Source: Berberis thunbergii
Lineage: Eukaryota; Streptophyta; Magnoliopsida; Ranunculales; Berberidaceae
Assembly: GCA_003290165.1 (NCBI GenBank)
Contig: QNQO01000454.1
Location: forward strand, 466,001-530,000
DNA length: 64,000 bases
Reading direction: 5' to 3'
In this document: piece by piece, positions 1 to 11,156 of the stretch
How positions within the stretch are numbered: position 1 is the first letter of the stretch
How the letters are laid out: every line of letters starts with the position of its first letter
Program-made: the position numbers and the translations under genes
The notes under the pieces: generated by a model
The model's input: the letters and a program-made list of their open reading frames with translations, nothing else
What the model was told of the DNA's origin: nothing
The model's database searches: none

Positions 1-777
1 GCACCAAGGTACATCTTCTTGCAGATGTCTCGTCAACTCATCCATGACCAAAGCAAAGAGATGTGAACTTAACGCCGACCCTTGATGTAGTCCTACTGAC
101 ACTGAAAATTCACTAGACATCTCACCTACTGAGCGGACACTTGTTACAACCTCTTCATACATATTCTTAATGATATCGATATAACATTGAGACACTTTCT
201 TCCTTTTAAGCACCCACCAAATTAACTCCCTGGGGACCCTATCATATGCTTTCTCCAGATCAATAAAAATCATATGCAAACTCTTACGTGCCTCTCGATA
301 TTTTTCTATAGTTTGCCTAAGCAGGAAGATGACCTCCGTAGTAGACCTACCCGGCATAAATCCAAGTTGATTTTTTGAAATCATAGTTAAACTTCTATGT
401 CTTTGTTCTATAACCCTCTCCCAAAGTTTCATCGTATGACTCATAAGCTTTATCCCTCTGTAGTTCGAGCAATTCTGGATATCCCCTTTGTTCTTATAAA
501 TTGGTACCACAATGCTATGCCTTCATGAATCTGACATTTTTCTAGTTTTCAAAATCCTATTAAAGAGCTTAGTTAGCCATTGAATCCCAACGTCTCCCAT
601 ACATTTCCATGCTTCAATTGGTATATCATCCGGCCCAACGGTCTTCATTGTCTTCATTCTTTTTAAAGCTTTTCTCACCTCTGTGGCACTAACTCTGCGA
701 TGGAACACGCGATCTCTCCCTTCCTCTGAAGCATACCCCTCGCTTCCTGGCACTTTCATTCTCACTATTGATCATAA
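1..777 (-). pseudogene. LINE (non-LTR retrotransposon) reverse transcriptase remnant
   Basis: Read on the minus strand, this encodes the middle of a plant L1-type reverse transcriptase. Visible pieces include TVGPDDIPIEAWK (the start of the RT domain), IVVPIYKNKGDIQNCSNYRG, the FMPGRSTTEVIF block and FIDLEKAYDRVPRE. The last holds the first catalytic Asp region, and GLHQGSALSSHLFALV precedes the YADD region, which lies outside the window. A stop codon splits the frame just after residue 80 of the open part (near 523), so the copy is dead. It is cut by the window edge and ends before about 780. It lies antisense to, and just upstream of, the PGK exons, so it is probably an insertion in the first PGK intron or in the 5' flank. 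The family call is confident; the boundaries are not. Confidence 0.9.
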
Positions 778-1101
778 AATCTAATAGTTTATTGGTGAGT
801 GAACCTCAAATTAGCTTAGATTTACTTATAGATTCTCATGGCATAGGATTCCATGCAACCTAACACACCCTAAATTAACTTCAAATTAGGCAGAGTTAGT
901 TATCGTTTCTTAATTATGAAACAAAAATATTTATGACAACATGATGATGGCATTTTGATTCCGCTTCCAGCACCAATATGTCGTAAATGCTCAGTCATGT
1001 TTGTTACTTGGTCAAAATTCTTATACAAGTTAAATCTAGAGTTATCAATATGAGTTTCAGTGGTATTGTTTTAGGTTTCATTCTAATTTGCAGATTTTAT
1101 T

Positions 1102-1137
<36 letters not shown>

Positions 1138-1229
1138 TTCTGCACTATTTCGGTGGTAAATTTAGGCTTCATATAATACCAAATTTGAAACTGTTAAAAG
1201 CTGAGATTTTGCTATTGTTTACTTTTCAG
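778..1229 (+). other. Intron sequence upstream of the first visible PGK exon
   Basis: This AT-rich stretch has a (TTA)n run near 1098-1137 and ends in a polypyrimidine tract and AG at 1228-1229, directly before an in-phase PGK exon. No coding sequence for the PGK transit peptide or the N-terminal nucleotide-free domain was found here. I read it as the 3' part of a long intron whose 5' exon lies to the left of the window. Confidence 0.6.
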
Positions 1230-3319
1230 GGACGACCAAAGGGTGTCACTCCGAAATTCAGCCTTGACCCTCTTGTGCCTAGGCTCTCTGAACTCCTTGG
1301 TATTCAGGTATTGTATATTCTTATGAATGTAGTCTTATAAACATAACATAATTAAGTTATTTTTATATTGTAACCATTATGTAAGTTTTCTCACTTGAAA
1401 CATTGTGATATCTGGCAGGTTGTGAAGGCTGATGACTGTATTGGCCCAGATGTTGAGAAGTTGGTGGCAACACTTCTTGAAGGCGGTGTTCTCCTTCTTG
1501 AGAATGTAAGATTTTACAAAGAGGAAGAGAAGAATGAGCCCGAGTTCGCAAAGAAGCTTGCTTCATTGGCAGACCTCTATGTTAATGATGCATTCGGTAC
1601 TGCACACAGAGCCCATGCTTCAACAGAGGGAGTCACCAAATTCTTGAGGCCATCAGTTGCTGGATTCCTTCTGCAAAAGGTATGGATTTATATTCTTTTT
1701 AAATTTTTTTTTTTGTTTTTTATTATTTTATTATTATTATTATTATTAATTTTTTTTTTGTAAAACTAGGAAAAAAAAATAGATCAAATAGTAGTTGTTG
1801 GACAGGAAAAATTGTTCTATTGCCTGGACCATGAGAACAACAGGCATTTAGGGTGGTTAGACTCGATGTCCAAGGAGATCAACAAATGTTATGACAAGTG
1901 TAGAATCTAATTTTACATCACTTCAAGAGAATTGGATCCACTCACCTAGATTTGCATTATTCTTCTACTAGGAACTTGATTATCTTGTTGGTGCTGTGTC
2001 GAGCCCAAAGAGGCCATTTGCTGCCATTGTTGGTGGCTCAAAGGTCTCTTCAAAGATTGGAGTGATCGAGTCCCTACTGGAGAACTGTGATATACTTCTC
2101 CTTGGTGGAGGAATGATCTTTACATTCTACAAGGCCCAAGGGTTGTCAGTAGGTTCCTCTTTGGTGGAGGAAGACAAGCTCGAACTTGCAACCTCACTCC
2201 TGGCGAAGGCTGAGGCGAAGGGGGTTTCTCTTTTATTACCTACTGATGTAGTCATTGCTGACAAGTTTGCTCCTGATGCAAATAGCAAGGTATGTTTCTT
2301 AAGCTTACAAACATGTTTCACCTCATCTACGTGTTTGATATGTAATGTTGGAACTAATTTTGATTACTTCTCTTAGAGGACTGAGCGTTGTCTTGTTTGT
2401 ATCCTTCATTTTGTCAGGTTGTGCCAGCATCAGCCATCCCAGATGGTTGGATGGGATTGGACATTGGACCTGACTCAGTTAAGACATTCAATGATGCCTT
2501 GGAGACTACCAAGACAGTTATCTGGAATGGACCAATGGGAGTGTTTGAATTTGAAAAGTTCTCATTTGGAACAGAGGTATGAAACATTGTTGCTTAACTT
2601 CACATTGCAATGTTGAGCACACATGAAACTACGATATGTTATATACTCTTACATCCACAAATGTGCTGTCTACTATGTGACAATCATACCCCCTCCTCTC
2701 TCTCCCCTAAGTATGTATTTCTGGTTACGAATTACTAATTTCTAGCCCCTAAATGTAGCACACTCATTTCATGACTATTGACAAAGAAATGCAAATGTTG
2801 CAAGCATATCAAAAGATAGCAATAATTAGTAATATTTAATAGCATTACAGGAATCGGAACCTTCAAAAGACATTTAAACTGCTGGATGGTCAAGATAAAG
2901 ATACAATGTCCAAAAGTATGGACATACATGTGGTGTTTGAGACATGCAAAAGGAGCCCTTGAAAGCATCACATATTTTGTGTGTGTGTGTGTATGGTCCA
3001 AATGAACTTCTAGAAAGTTCTGTGCCCCTGTTACAATGTACAGACATATACTCAATTAAGCTAGATATGTGAATCACTGTATTGATCGAATGATTTGTGG
3101 TGAGTACAGTCAGTAGCAAATAAGCTTGCAGAGCTCAGCGGAAAGGGGGTAACAACAATTATAGGAGGTGGAGATTCTGTTGCTGCCGTGGAGAAAGTAG
3201 GTGTTGCTGATGTAATGAGCCACATCTCCACAGGTGGTGGTGCCAGTTTGGAACTATTGGAAGGTAAAGAGCTTCCAGGTGTTCTAGCTCTTGATGAAGC
3301 CACACCCGTCACTGTTTAA
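1230..3319 (+). CDS. PGK: Phosphoglycerate kinase, chloroplast type (last five exons)
   Basis: The exons are 1230-1307, 1419-1679, 1972-2289, 2418-2576 and 3110-3319. All are in phase 0, bounded by GT-AG, and together give 341 residues ending in TAA. PGK transfers phosphate between 1,3-bisphosphoglycerate and ADP, in the Calvin cycle in plastids and in glycolysis in the cytosol. Visible signatures are [14 protein letters not shown], the [14 protein letters not shown] block, [56 protein letters not shown] and [13 protein letters not shown], so the nucleotide-binding C-terminal domain is complete. Residues such as [18 protein letters not shown] and the end ATPVTV match the plastid paralogue better than the cytosolic one. 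The transit peptide and about 65 N-terminal residues of the mature protein are missing from the window. Nothing seen here disables the gene, but an antisense LINE upstream means intactness cannot be judged. Confidence 0.93.
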
Positions 3320-3495
3320 GGTGTAATTTGTTTTTCATTATTACCACCTCGTTTGTAACGCTTTTTCATTTGTATGAGGGAAGGGGTATTTGGCAGGAAC
3401 ATGAGTTCATGTTTTAGATGCTCGGCATCTTTTTTCAAGGCAGGGACTTTCTTTTTAGTTTGTACTTTTTGTGTCAATAAATCATAAAATGCCTT
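3320..3495 (+). terminator. PGK 3' untranslated region with poly(A) signal
   Basis: The T-rich sequence after the PGK stop codon contains a TTTGTA-rich upstream element and an AATAAATCATAAAA signal near 3476-3489. This is consistent with plant polyadenylation about 170-200 bases after the stop. Confidence 0.55.
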
Positions 3496-3727
3496 TTCAA
3501 TTCCTTAGCATAGCCAGACCCAGTGCTCTTGACACATTTGATGACCCTTGCGTTTCTGAACTTGTCTCTAGGTTTCACATAAATGAGGTAATGCAATGGT
3601 TCAGATGTAATTTAGTTGTAGTATTCAATAATGTGATGATCATTAAAGACATGGGACTTTTTTCGGGCAGTCGTGTATTTTTATTTATTATTTTGTTTTG
3701 GGAAAGAAACTTTTGAATATTAGACGA
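3496..3727. other. PGK downstream flank
   Basis: This is AT-rich unique sequence between the PGK 3' end and the first LTR. No coding, RNA or repeat signal is seen. Confidence 0.5.
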
Positions 3728-4389
3728 TGCAGTCGATTTTCACTCCCCGCTTGACCTTGATTTGACTTGCACAAGAAACGCATGTGAGCCATGAACCACT
3801 GTTGTGATAGCCGCTAACACTCTGATGCTAAAGTTAGACAGAGATTTGAGGAAAGCTTAATGTTGTAAACATGAAATTTGTAGCTTACCAACCTCATGTC
3901 TTATTTATAGTGTTTGAGTCTTTATTCGACCAGACCATCAGTAGCGTAATTTAGGAAAAGGGATCTTCGTAGAGATCATTATCTAATTAGGAGTTATCCC
4001 GTGGAAGAAAGTTTTCCTATTAGACTCGTGTTCCTAGATATGCGAGAGATAACTTTCAATTAGATTGATGTTCATAGATGAAATTTTTCGTTTACGACGT
4101 ATACTCTGGTATTTGCTTCCTAGTTGAAAATAATGTGTTGTTGGTTTGTCTGTCCAAAGCTAATCCCCGAGATACTTGCCTTAATAGGTTTTACAGGTAT
4201 TGAAAATGGCTGTGAGACGTGTGGGCTTAGCAGGCTGTAGTAATTTGGGTTCGTCTGGCGGACTGCGTTGTGTGGGCTTGAAACCGATTGGGTCTGATCA
4301 GTGTTGGGATGACGCTTGAGCCTATTATTCTTTGAAATCATCATGACACGTGTATAGTGTAGAAAATATAACATTTCGGTATATCATCA
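3728..4389 (-). repeat. 3' LTR of Tat-like copy 1
   Basis: It aligns along its full length with 25191-25850 and, with a hAT insertion removed, with 31723-33223. The plus-strand ends are TGCAGTCGATTTT and GGTATATCATCA. Given the minus-strand gag and the adjacent polypurine tract, this is the downstream LTR. Confidence 0.85.
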
Positions 4390-4407
4390 GCCGCTCCCCC
4401 TCCCGAG
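4390..4407 (-). promoter_or_regulatory. Polypurine tract of Tat-like copy 1
   Basis: On the minus strand this reads CTCGGGAGGGGGAGCGGC directly before the LTR. Copy 2 has the equivalent purine run at 33224-33238. It fixes the orientation of the element. Confidence 0.75.
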
Positions 4408-4655
4408 TTAGTGAGCCATCGTATCGGTTCACTAAGTTACTTCTTGAAAAGATACACCGCTCATGATGATTGAGTCTGAACCATTACTTGAGCGACACAC
4501 TTTATTAATTAAGCATGCGCCAGTTCAAGGGAGAAAAGGCGGGAAATCAATCCCTATTTGGATCTCCCTTTCGGCAGACATTGACTCTTCCATTTCTTCA
4601 TTTTTTAAGACTTTGTTATGTTTAGCTTTTGATTGAAAGCTTATTCACTTTTTTC

Positions 4656-7578
4656 ATGGCTCGCCAAAATCACCTTGACGATGAGCTTCTTGTCAAAGGC
4701 CTCCAGTTCTTTAAAGATAGGTCGACTTCTTAATCGAGCCTGTTCGAGATTTGGAAGACGTACGGGATCCTTGAAGACTTGCCACTCTATACTTTGAATG
4801 ATGATCAGACGCCAATGTTTCCTCCAGAAGGATTCGTCTGTTTGCACCGTGACATGCTTCAAACCGGTGTTCGTTTTCCTGTGCTTGACAAGATCTGGGG
4901 CTTTTTGAAATTTCTTGGAATCCCTCCTACTCAGTTGGTGCTGAATGGGTACAGGACTATTGTGAGACCCTAGAGTGAGCGGACCTGAGGGTGAGGGTTG
5001 GAGCCCAATAGGCCCAAGAGGGGTTGGACGAGCTACAAATGAGGACATAGTCCCACATCGCCTGGGTGCGGGAGGGGATGATCTACTTATGTGCGAGGTT
5101 GGATCCCCATAGTACGACGCGTTTTAAAGCAGTGCGGGCCGGTTGGGCCCAAAGTGGACAATTTTTTTATTGTGCGGATCGGGTTGTTACAGAATGGTAT
5201 CAGACTCTGACCCAGTCGAAAGTGTGCCAACGTGGACGTTGGGCCCTAAGGGGGGTGGATTGTGAGACCCTGGAGTGGGCAGACCTAAGGTGAGGGTTGG
5301 AGCCCAAGATGGGTTGGACGAGCTACAAAGGGGGACATAGTCCCACATCACTTGGGTGCGGGAGGGGGATGATCTATTTATGTGCGAGGTTGGATCCCCA
5401 TAGTACGACGCGTTTTAAAGCCGTGCGGACTGGTTGGGCCCAGAGCGGACAATTTCGTACTATGCGGATCGGGTCGTTACAACTATTCTTCTTATAATGA
5501 TCAGGGCGAACGATGCTTGTGTCTGCGTGACTACGAGGGTGATCCAGTTACTGACTTCTCCTCAGCTGAATGATGACGCTGTGTGCAAGATGACGTCGTC
5601 AACTTGCTTCGGGAAATTGCCAGATGACTTTAAATCCTGGCAGAAATCCTACTTCCTGGATCATTTAGTTTCGAAGTACTTCAAGTTCATTGGCCATCCA
5701 CTTGAGCCACTTCGTAAGTATAGTTTCACCCTTTGATTCCGTTGTGTTGGTTGTATGCTGATCGCCTCGTGTTTTCTTTGTAGGGAGGTTCCCCACTACT
5801 CATCTTTCTTTGGAGGAAGAAGCTGCTATGGAGGAATTATGTGTGATGCCTAAAATGAGTATGGAGTAAGTTATATGCCCTACCAGTTTTAGTCGCAGTG
5901 GTTTGTGGGCCCACTGGTACGTGGCTCCATTCTCTTCAGAGTGTCGAAGGGTAAGTCTGAAGGTGAAGCCCCTTTCAAAAAGAGGAAAGCCTCCAAAGTT
6001 AAGGCTCCCACCCTGCTAGACACAGATGGGCTTTCTGAGACGCTTGCCTCATTCATAAGCTGGAAGAGGTCCCGCACTGAGGCCGAGTCGGCTTCCAAAC
6101 TGCCTGCTCCATTGAGGGAGGAGCGTGATTCTGACTTGTCCGCTGAGGCGGAGGTTGTAGCATTTGGCTTGGAGAATGATCACTTGCGGTTAGCAGGGGT
6201 TGATGATGCGTCACAGCTGAGTACCGAGCAGGCTGAAGCTTCGAATTAGAAGCTGATGCTGACTAATTCAGACCTATTTTATTGGAAGGCTCTCATGAAG
6301 ATTCGCCTGCGGTCCCGGAGGTCAATCGTCATGCTGGTGAATGATCTAACAGTGGCCGTTGTAGTGTAGATCGTCCCTCTTGTAGTTTGCATTGCCTCCA
6401 TCTCGCTCTAGACTGTATATCAAGGTAAGTGAGTGTCCGCTAGACAATTTGTTTCCTTCACTCCCTTCAGATTCCACTTAGTCGGCTCGCAACAGAGGGT
6501 CGGTTGCTGGTGACAAAGGGAAGGTTGTAGATGAGGGCCTAGGTGCAGTGGAGACTACAAAGGGTAGTGTTGGCATAATCCCGCATTCGGGGGAGCTTCA
6601 TCTAGATGCGCGGATGAATTTGTTTGCTCCGGACGTAGTGAAAATGAGCAACTATGCCTGACACCAGGAGGTTGACATTGATTATGTTTCAAGGAAGCAT
6701 ATAAGCAGACGTTATAATTGGCTAGCGAATTTGTTCTGAAGCTCGAGGGGGATGCGTTGGAGGAAAGCATGGATAACGGGATGAAACACCTTATGTTGGG
6801 GATGTCCCAATTGAACCAGGTAGTCGTCGCTAGGACGGAAGTTGAGGCGGCTCGTGAGAGGGCATACACCATGGAACATATCTTCTAAACTATGCAGAAG
6901 TTGTATTCTGATCACTTTTTGAGTTTGAGTCGGTGAGAAACCAGATTGAGGAAAAGAGGCTGGGAATGGTTAACTGTTGATGTTAAGACTCGGAGGATTT
7001 GTTGGAAAGCCCTTGAGGTTGATTTAGCAGAGGCGTTGTCCTCAAGGGAGAGATCCAGAGAAGAGTTGAACTTGGTCCGCCGTGATCTAGAAGTTATACA
7101 ATAAGCTGTGGCTAAGATGCGTTCAGAGTTACAGTCTCTTGTTGAGGATATTATCATGAAGAAATCCGAGTGGGTTGCCCAGGGACAACAGTTAGAGGTC
7201 GACGTGGAATTCAACGCTAAGAAAGCGAGGAAAACTGGAAACCAACTTTTCCTGGAACAACATGAGCTTAGCGCAGTTAAAAGTAGCCTGATTACTAAGC
7301 AGTCTCGGGTTGATGCGTTGACAGGAAAGCTGGAGCTGCTGGAGCATGAACTTGCTGAAACAAATGTGTGCGAGGAAGAACTTCTCAAGGTGCAAGACAT
7401 GTGTGAATTCCACTGAGTCGTGCATGGGAGGTTAGAGCTGTTGGCGCTGATGAAGGAAGAACATCCGGAATGGGACCCTGCTTATTACAAGAATGTGTCC
7501 TATGCAGACTTCAGAGTGGTCTCTGAGTCGTCAGAGGAAGAGGGTGATCCGGATCATGGCGCTCAGGCTGAGGAGTAA
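4656..7578 (+). pseudogene. Antisense ORF a of Tat-like copy 1 (PF04195-like domain plus coiled coil)
   Basis: This is a long coding relic on the strand opposite to gag. It begins at ATG 4656 (MARQNHL...; copy 2 starts at the matching ATG 33504 with MVGRNHL...). The N-terminal region has PVLDKIWGFLKFLGIPPTQL and, after an inserted TRIM, LLTSPQLNDDAVC and LPDDFKSWQK. These resemble the 'putative gypsy type transposon' domain (PF04195). A charged linker follows (KKRKASKVKAP, near 5975-6010), then LFAPDVV with a HQEVDI-VSRKHISR block (6615-6710), then a long heptad-rich region (about 6950-7500) ending SSEEEGDPDH...AEE and a stop at 7578. Several stops and frameshifts break it. Antisense extra ORFs of this kind are known from Tat-lineage plant elements; their function is unknown. 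Confidence 0.75.
4961..5481 (+). mobile_element. TRIM (terminal-repeat retrotransposon in miniature)
   Basis: LTRs at 4961-5191 and 5261-5481 both start TGTGAGACCC and end GTTACA. The 69-bp interior has a TGGTATCAGA primer-binding-type site at 5195 and a purine tract AAGGGGGGTGG before the second LTR. The perfect 5-bp target duplication ACTAT occupies 4956-4960 and 5482-5486. It has no coding capacity. The insertion splits antisense ORF a exactly between LNGYRTI and the following block. The orientation is taken from the primer-site and purine-tract order. Confidence 0.92.
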
Positions 7579-8159
7579 ATTTGTACATTTGTACCTTTGT
7601 TGTTTCAACTGTTAATGAAAACATGTTTATTTTGAGTATGTTTTGTACCCGTATTCTGTTCGGTCTCCTTGTTGCAATCTTTCTATTTTGCCTTGCTGTT
7701 TTATTTTGACATAGGTCCGGTTGGGTCAGTAGGGAGCCAAGTGGTCTGTCTGCTGTTGAGAGCTCGACCATTTATGTTGCGATTAATTTTGACCTGTCTT
7801 TCTTGAGGTTAGAGTTACTATCGTGTGGCTACATCCAATAATGGACATTTTGCAGATGGTTTGGTAGCGGGTTACACTATCTAGGTTGTAGCTCTTCCTT
7901 GAGGTGAGCCATTGAAGACTCAAGTTATGTATCTGATCAATGGTTGTGGTCGTTGGCATGAGTGAACCGTTGCGGCCGAGCACATGCGTTGTAGTTGAGC
8001 AAGAGTGCTTGACTCGTAAGCTCAGGCTGGTATCCCGTGTAGGATTCGTTCGCGCTTTAGCGCAATGATTTTCGAGTTGGCTTGAGTGTCCATTGCTGAT
8101 AATGGGATGTCAGCCTGTGTGGGTGTAAAGACGATGCTTGAGCAGTAACAGATTCGACA
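7579..8159 (+). other. 3' flank of antisense ORF a
   Basis: T-rich sequence follows the ORF a stop. It corresponds to 35926-36380 of copy 2. No ORF of note is present. 'AATGAAAACATG' and 'TTTTGTACCC' near 7614-7650 could be polyadenylation signals, but they are weak. Confidence 0.4.
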
Positions 8160-9300
8160 ACTGTTGTCCTAAGAAATAACAGTGCTCTGTGGCGAGCCGT
8201 TGACATCAGTCAGGGCCAACTGGGTTCCCACCTTCCAAACCGTCTACACTTGCGCAGAGCGGGCTACAAGTTTGGGATGAGAAATTTGGCGATCATGGTC
8301 TATTAGAGAGCAGTGATCTCGTGGCGAGTCGTCGACATTAGTCAAAGTTGACTAGACTCCCACCTTCCAAACCATCTACACCCGCACGGAGCGAACTACA
8401 AGTTTGGGATGAGAAACTTTAGTGATCATGGTCTATTGGAGAGCAGTGATCCTGTGGAGATCCGTCGACATCAGTCAAACTTGACTAGACTCCAACCTTC
8501 CAGACCATCTACACACGGGTGGAGTGGGCTACAAGTTTGGGATGAAATTTTTTGGTGATCATGGTCTGTTGGAGAGCAGTGATCCCATGGTGAGCCGTCG
8601 ACATCAGTCGGAGCTAACTAGACTCCCACCTTCGAAACCATCTACACCCGTGCATGGCAAGATACAAGTTTGCGATGAGAAAATTCAGCGACCATGGTTT
8701 GTAGAAGAGCAGCGGTCCCGTGGCGAGTCGTCGACATCAATCAGAGCTGACTAAGCTCCCATCTTCAAAATCGCCTACACACGTGCGTGTGTATCCAGCT
8801 ACAAATTTGGGAGTTTTCGGCAACCATGGTCTGTAGAAGAGAAGTGGTCCCGTGGAAAGTCGTCGGCGTCAGTTAGGACTGACTAGGCTCCCACCTTCCA
8901 AACTATCTACCCTCGTGCAGAGTGGGTTACAAGTCTGAGAGTTGGTGATTCGGCGACCATGGTCTGTCGAAGTTCAGTGGTCCCGTGGGGAACAGTCGAC
9001 ATCAGTCTGAACTGACTGGGCTCCCACCTTCCAAACCATCTACACCTGCACGAAGTGAGCTACAAGTCTGGGCATTGACCAAAAGTTGTCATTGTTAGTC
9101 GTTATTGACTAAGCTTACCTAATTCGGTTCGACGATTATCGTCCACGAAGGGGGCGACTGTCCTTGGCGTGTCGTCGACATCAAGCGTAAGAGCGCTGAT
9201 TAGACTTCCACTTCCTAAGCCATTGACATTCGCGCGTGGCGAACTAGGAGTCGTGGTGAACCAGAACCCGTCGTCATCAGTTGAAACTGACTAAGCTTGC
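8160..9300. repeat. Degenerate tandem repeat array (about 120-140 bp units)
   Basis: Successive units share GTCGTCGACATCAGTC, TGACTAGACTCCCACCTTCC and CCATCTACACCCG, then CTACAAGTTTGGGATGAG and GACCATGGTCTG. The 'CTACAC' landmark recurs near 8243, 8365, 8506, 8641, 8773 and 9030. Units decay beyond about 9100. The array lies between the two antisense ORFs, where copy 2 also has a related array (36380-37380). Confidence 0.85.
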
Positions 9301-9639
9301 CAGGCTAGGTCGGGGCTCTGCCTATTACGGGCGTGCGAGCCTGCTTTCGCAAACAGATTGCAATGTGCGGATTAATTTTTACTATTTCTAAGAAGAAGAA
9401 AAAGGTTCCTTAGATCAATTGGTGATATGTAGGTGTGCTCCGTGTTTCAAAACGTGACTAGGGTTTCTACTGCTTGCATCAACGCTTGTAGTAGAATGTC
9501 GTTCGAATAGTGAGCCGAGCCGATGGGTCCATATAAGAAGAATTGGGCCTTGTCGTAGGATTGTGGTGTCATGTGTACAATGTAGATTGCATGGTGACAC
9601 GTGTACATCGTAGATCGCGAGACGGTTGAGTATCAATTA

Positions 9640-9852
9640 CTCCCCCCAATTAATGGGGTTGTGCGCAACATCATTAATTGGTTGAACGTGGTCCTGTGCG
9701 ATTTCCTTGGGAATCATCGCCTCCTTGTTTCCCATACGGTATTCAATGCTGATATTAAATGCTGACGCGCCGGTTTGGTGAATCACTATGTCTGTATAAT
9801 GGTGTTCCTTCATCGTTGTAGGCATTATCTTCTACAGGGTGCACTTATTAAG
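9640..9852 (+). promoter_or_regulatory. Conserved 5' region of antisense ORF b (copy 1)
   Basis: TTACTCCCCCCAATTAATGGGG near 9640 is shared with 37727 in copy 2 (ATTACTCCCCCTAGTTAATGGGG), upstream of ORF b in both. A TATA box is clear in copy 2 (37879) and degraded here. It is a candidate antisense promoter; the role is inferred from position and conservation. Confidence 0.4.
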
Positions 9853-10181
9853 ATGCTCTTACTCAAAGAATATGTTTGGGTTTTACAAAGGCTAAAGGAA
9901 GATTTCCAATGCTGGAGTCTTCGAATGTTCTGACATTTGCGCCGATGAGTTTTAATAAGACTTGCTATTATGCGACGTCACCTGATCTGGGTGAACACCC
10001 AATTGGTTCACTGAGACCTTGTAGTTTCTTCTCGTATTTCGTAAAAGAAGTACAAACTTTTCCTCAAGGGCTGAATATGTTGTTTACGTGTTGGTGCCCT
10101 GTCGGTGCCTCGAACCGTTTAATTTATGAGATAACACCAGCCGCCAACCTTGGATGGTTGTTTTCCTCCATTCTCAGCTAG
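9853..10181 (+). pseudogene. Antisense ORF b of Tat-like copy 1 (conserved, unknown)
   Basis: I do not recognise this protein. It shares an ordered pattern with the ORF at 37914-38300 in the second Tat-like copy: FGFTKAKGR against LGFPKADGR, then LESSNVLTFAPMSFNKTCYY against LESLNVLTFAPMSLDKTCYY, HPIGSLR against HLIDPMR, and EVQTFPQGLN against EVQTIPQGTN. The frame is open from about 9870 to 10181 here, but the N-terminal codons and the C-terminus diverge, and the open frame may continue into a decayed tail up to about 10606. It lies antisense to gag/protease, downstream of a tandem array. No transmembrane segment or known motif is evident. It could be a second extra ORF of this retroelement family or a captured host fragment. 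Confidence 0.55.
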
Positions 10182-11156
10182 CCTTGACGTGTTGTGCTGC
10201 GCTGAAACTCGGGGTTGCGGGGCGGAGCGAAGTTGGACACAGCCCGTCGGAAAAGGCCATTAAGTCCTAGACGCCCTTCTCATCCCTCAGCGGGAGGGTG
10301 CACTCAATCTGTTTCAACCTGATACTTGTCCCACAAAAGTCTGGTTGGGCGGATCGAGCGTGTGAGTTGGCTGTAGCTTCAGCTGGCATGTCGCGGGGCC
10401 TCCGATTGCTGATTTTATTCCACTTCAGGTCATCCTTGCGAAGTTGGTCATATTTTTTGAAGAAGTCGCTGAGCGGAACTCTTAGATGGCACTATAATTT
10501 ACCCGAGGTACCTTTACTATCACTTTTGAGTCCTCTTCTGGAGTCAGACCGTTTAAGTGAATTTTTTCTGTACGTTGCATTTGATTCAGATGCTTGTAGT
10601 TGGTAATCTTTTGTACCGCCTCTAGGCGATCGTTGTTACATCTTTCCAGTAATAAATAGAGTATGTTTGCGTAAATCTCTTTTATTTCTTAAATGATTGC
10701 GAATCACATAAGCTCCTAAGAATTAAAACTCTGCATTGATTACTGAAAAAAAACTAAACAACTGAATAGATTGACTATTAGCATAGAGAGGTTGATCAAG
10801 CCCTGAAGTGAATTTGCATGGCCCTTGCTTGGATCGTGAGTACCTTCAGCGAATTGCCAAGTTTCGCTAATGTCGTTGAGGTTACTGAAGAGTAAACCTT
10901 GCATGGGAAGGTCCTTTCGCGTCCACTGATAGTCGTGGGGTTGTGCTCCCGTTTTCAATGACCTATTCGCTGGGCCTGATGTTCTGTCGGGCTGGAAATT
11001 GGGTTGCTCCTACAATGCTGGAATGTTTTTGCTAAGTTGAGCCACTGCTGTTGGGATTTTGTCTCCATCTAGGTGGAGTGACTTCTCCGCAGTTCCTAAG
11101 TTTGGCTTCTGTTCAACTTGTCTGGCGGGCTCGAGCTAAATCTGGAAACATTCTAT
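10182..11156. other. Decayed interior of Tat-like copy 1
   Basis: This holds the tail of ORF b, a candidate poly(A) signal (AATAAATAGAG near 10651), and then sequence meeting the 3' side of the minus-strand protease. The RT expected after the protease in a full Ty3/gypsy element is absent. Confidence 0.5.

Noticed and set aside
987..1340. 117-codon open frame over the PGK intron and exon
   Set aside because: It merges intron sequence with the exon starting at 1230. Splice sites and homology show it is not a protein on its own.
1363..1566. Minus-strand frames opposite PGK exons
   Set aside because: They are shadows of the conserved plus-strand coding. No homology.
7192..7425. Minus-strand frame in antisense ORF a
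   Set aside because: It is a shadow of the coiled-coil coding on the plus strand, which is shared by both element copies.
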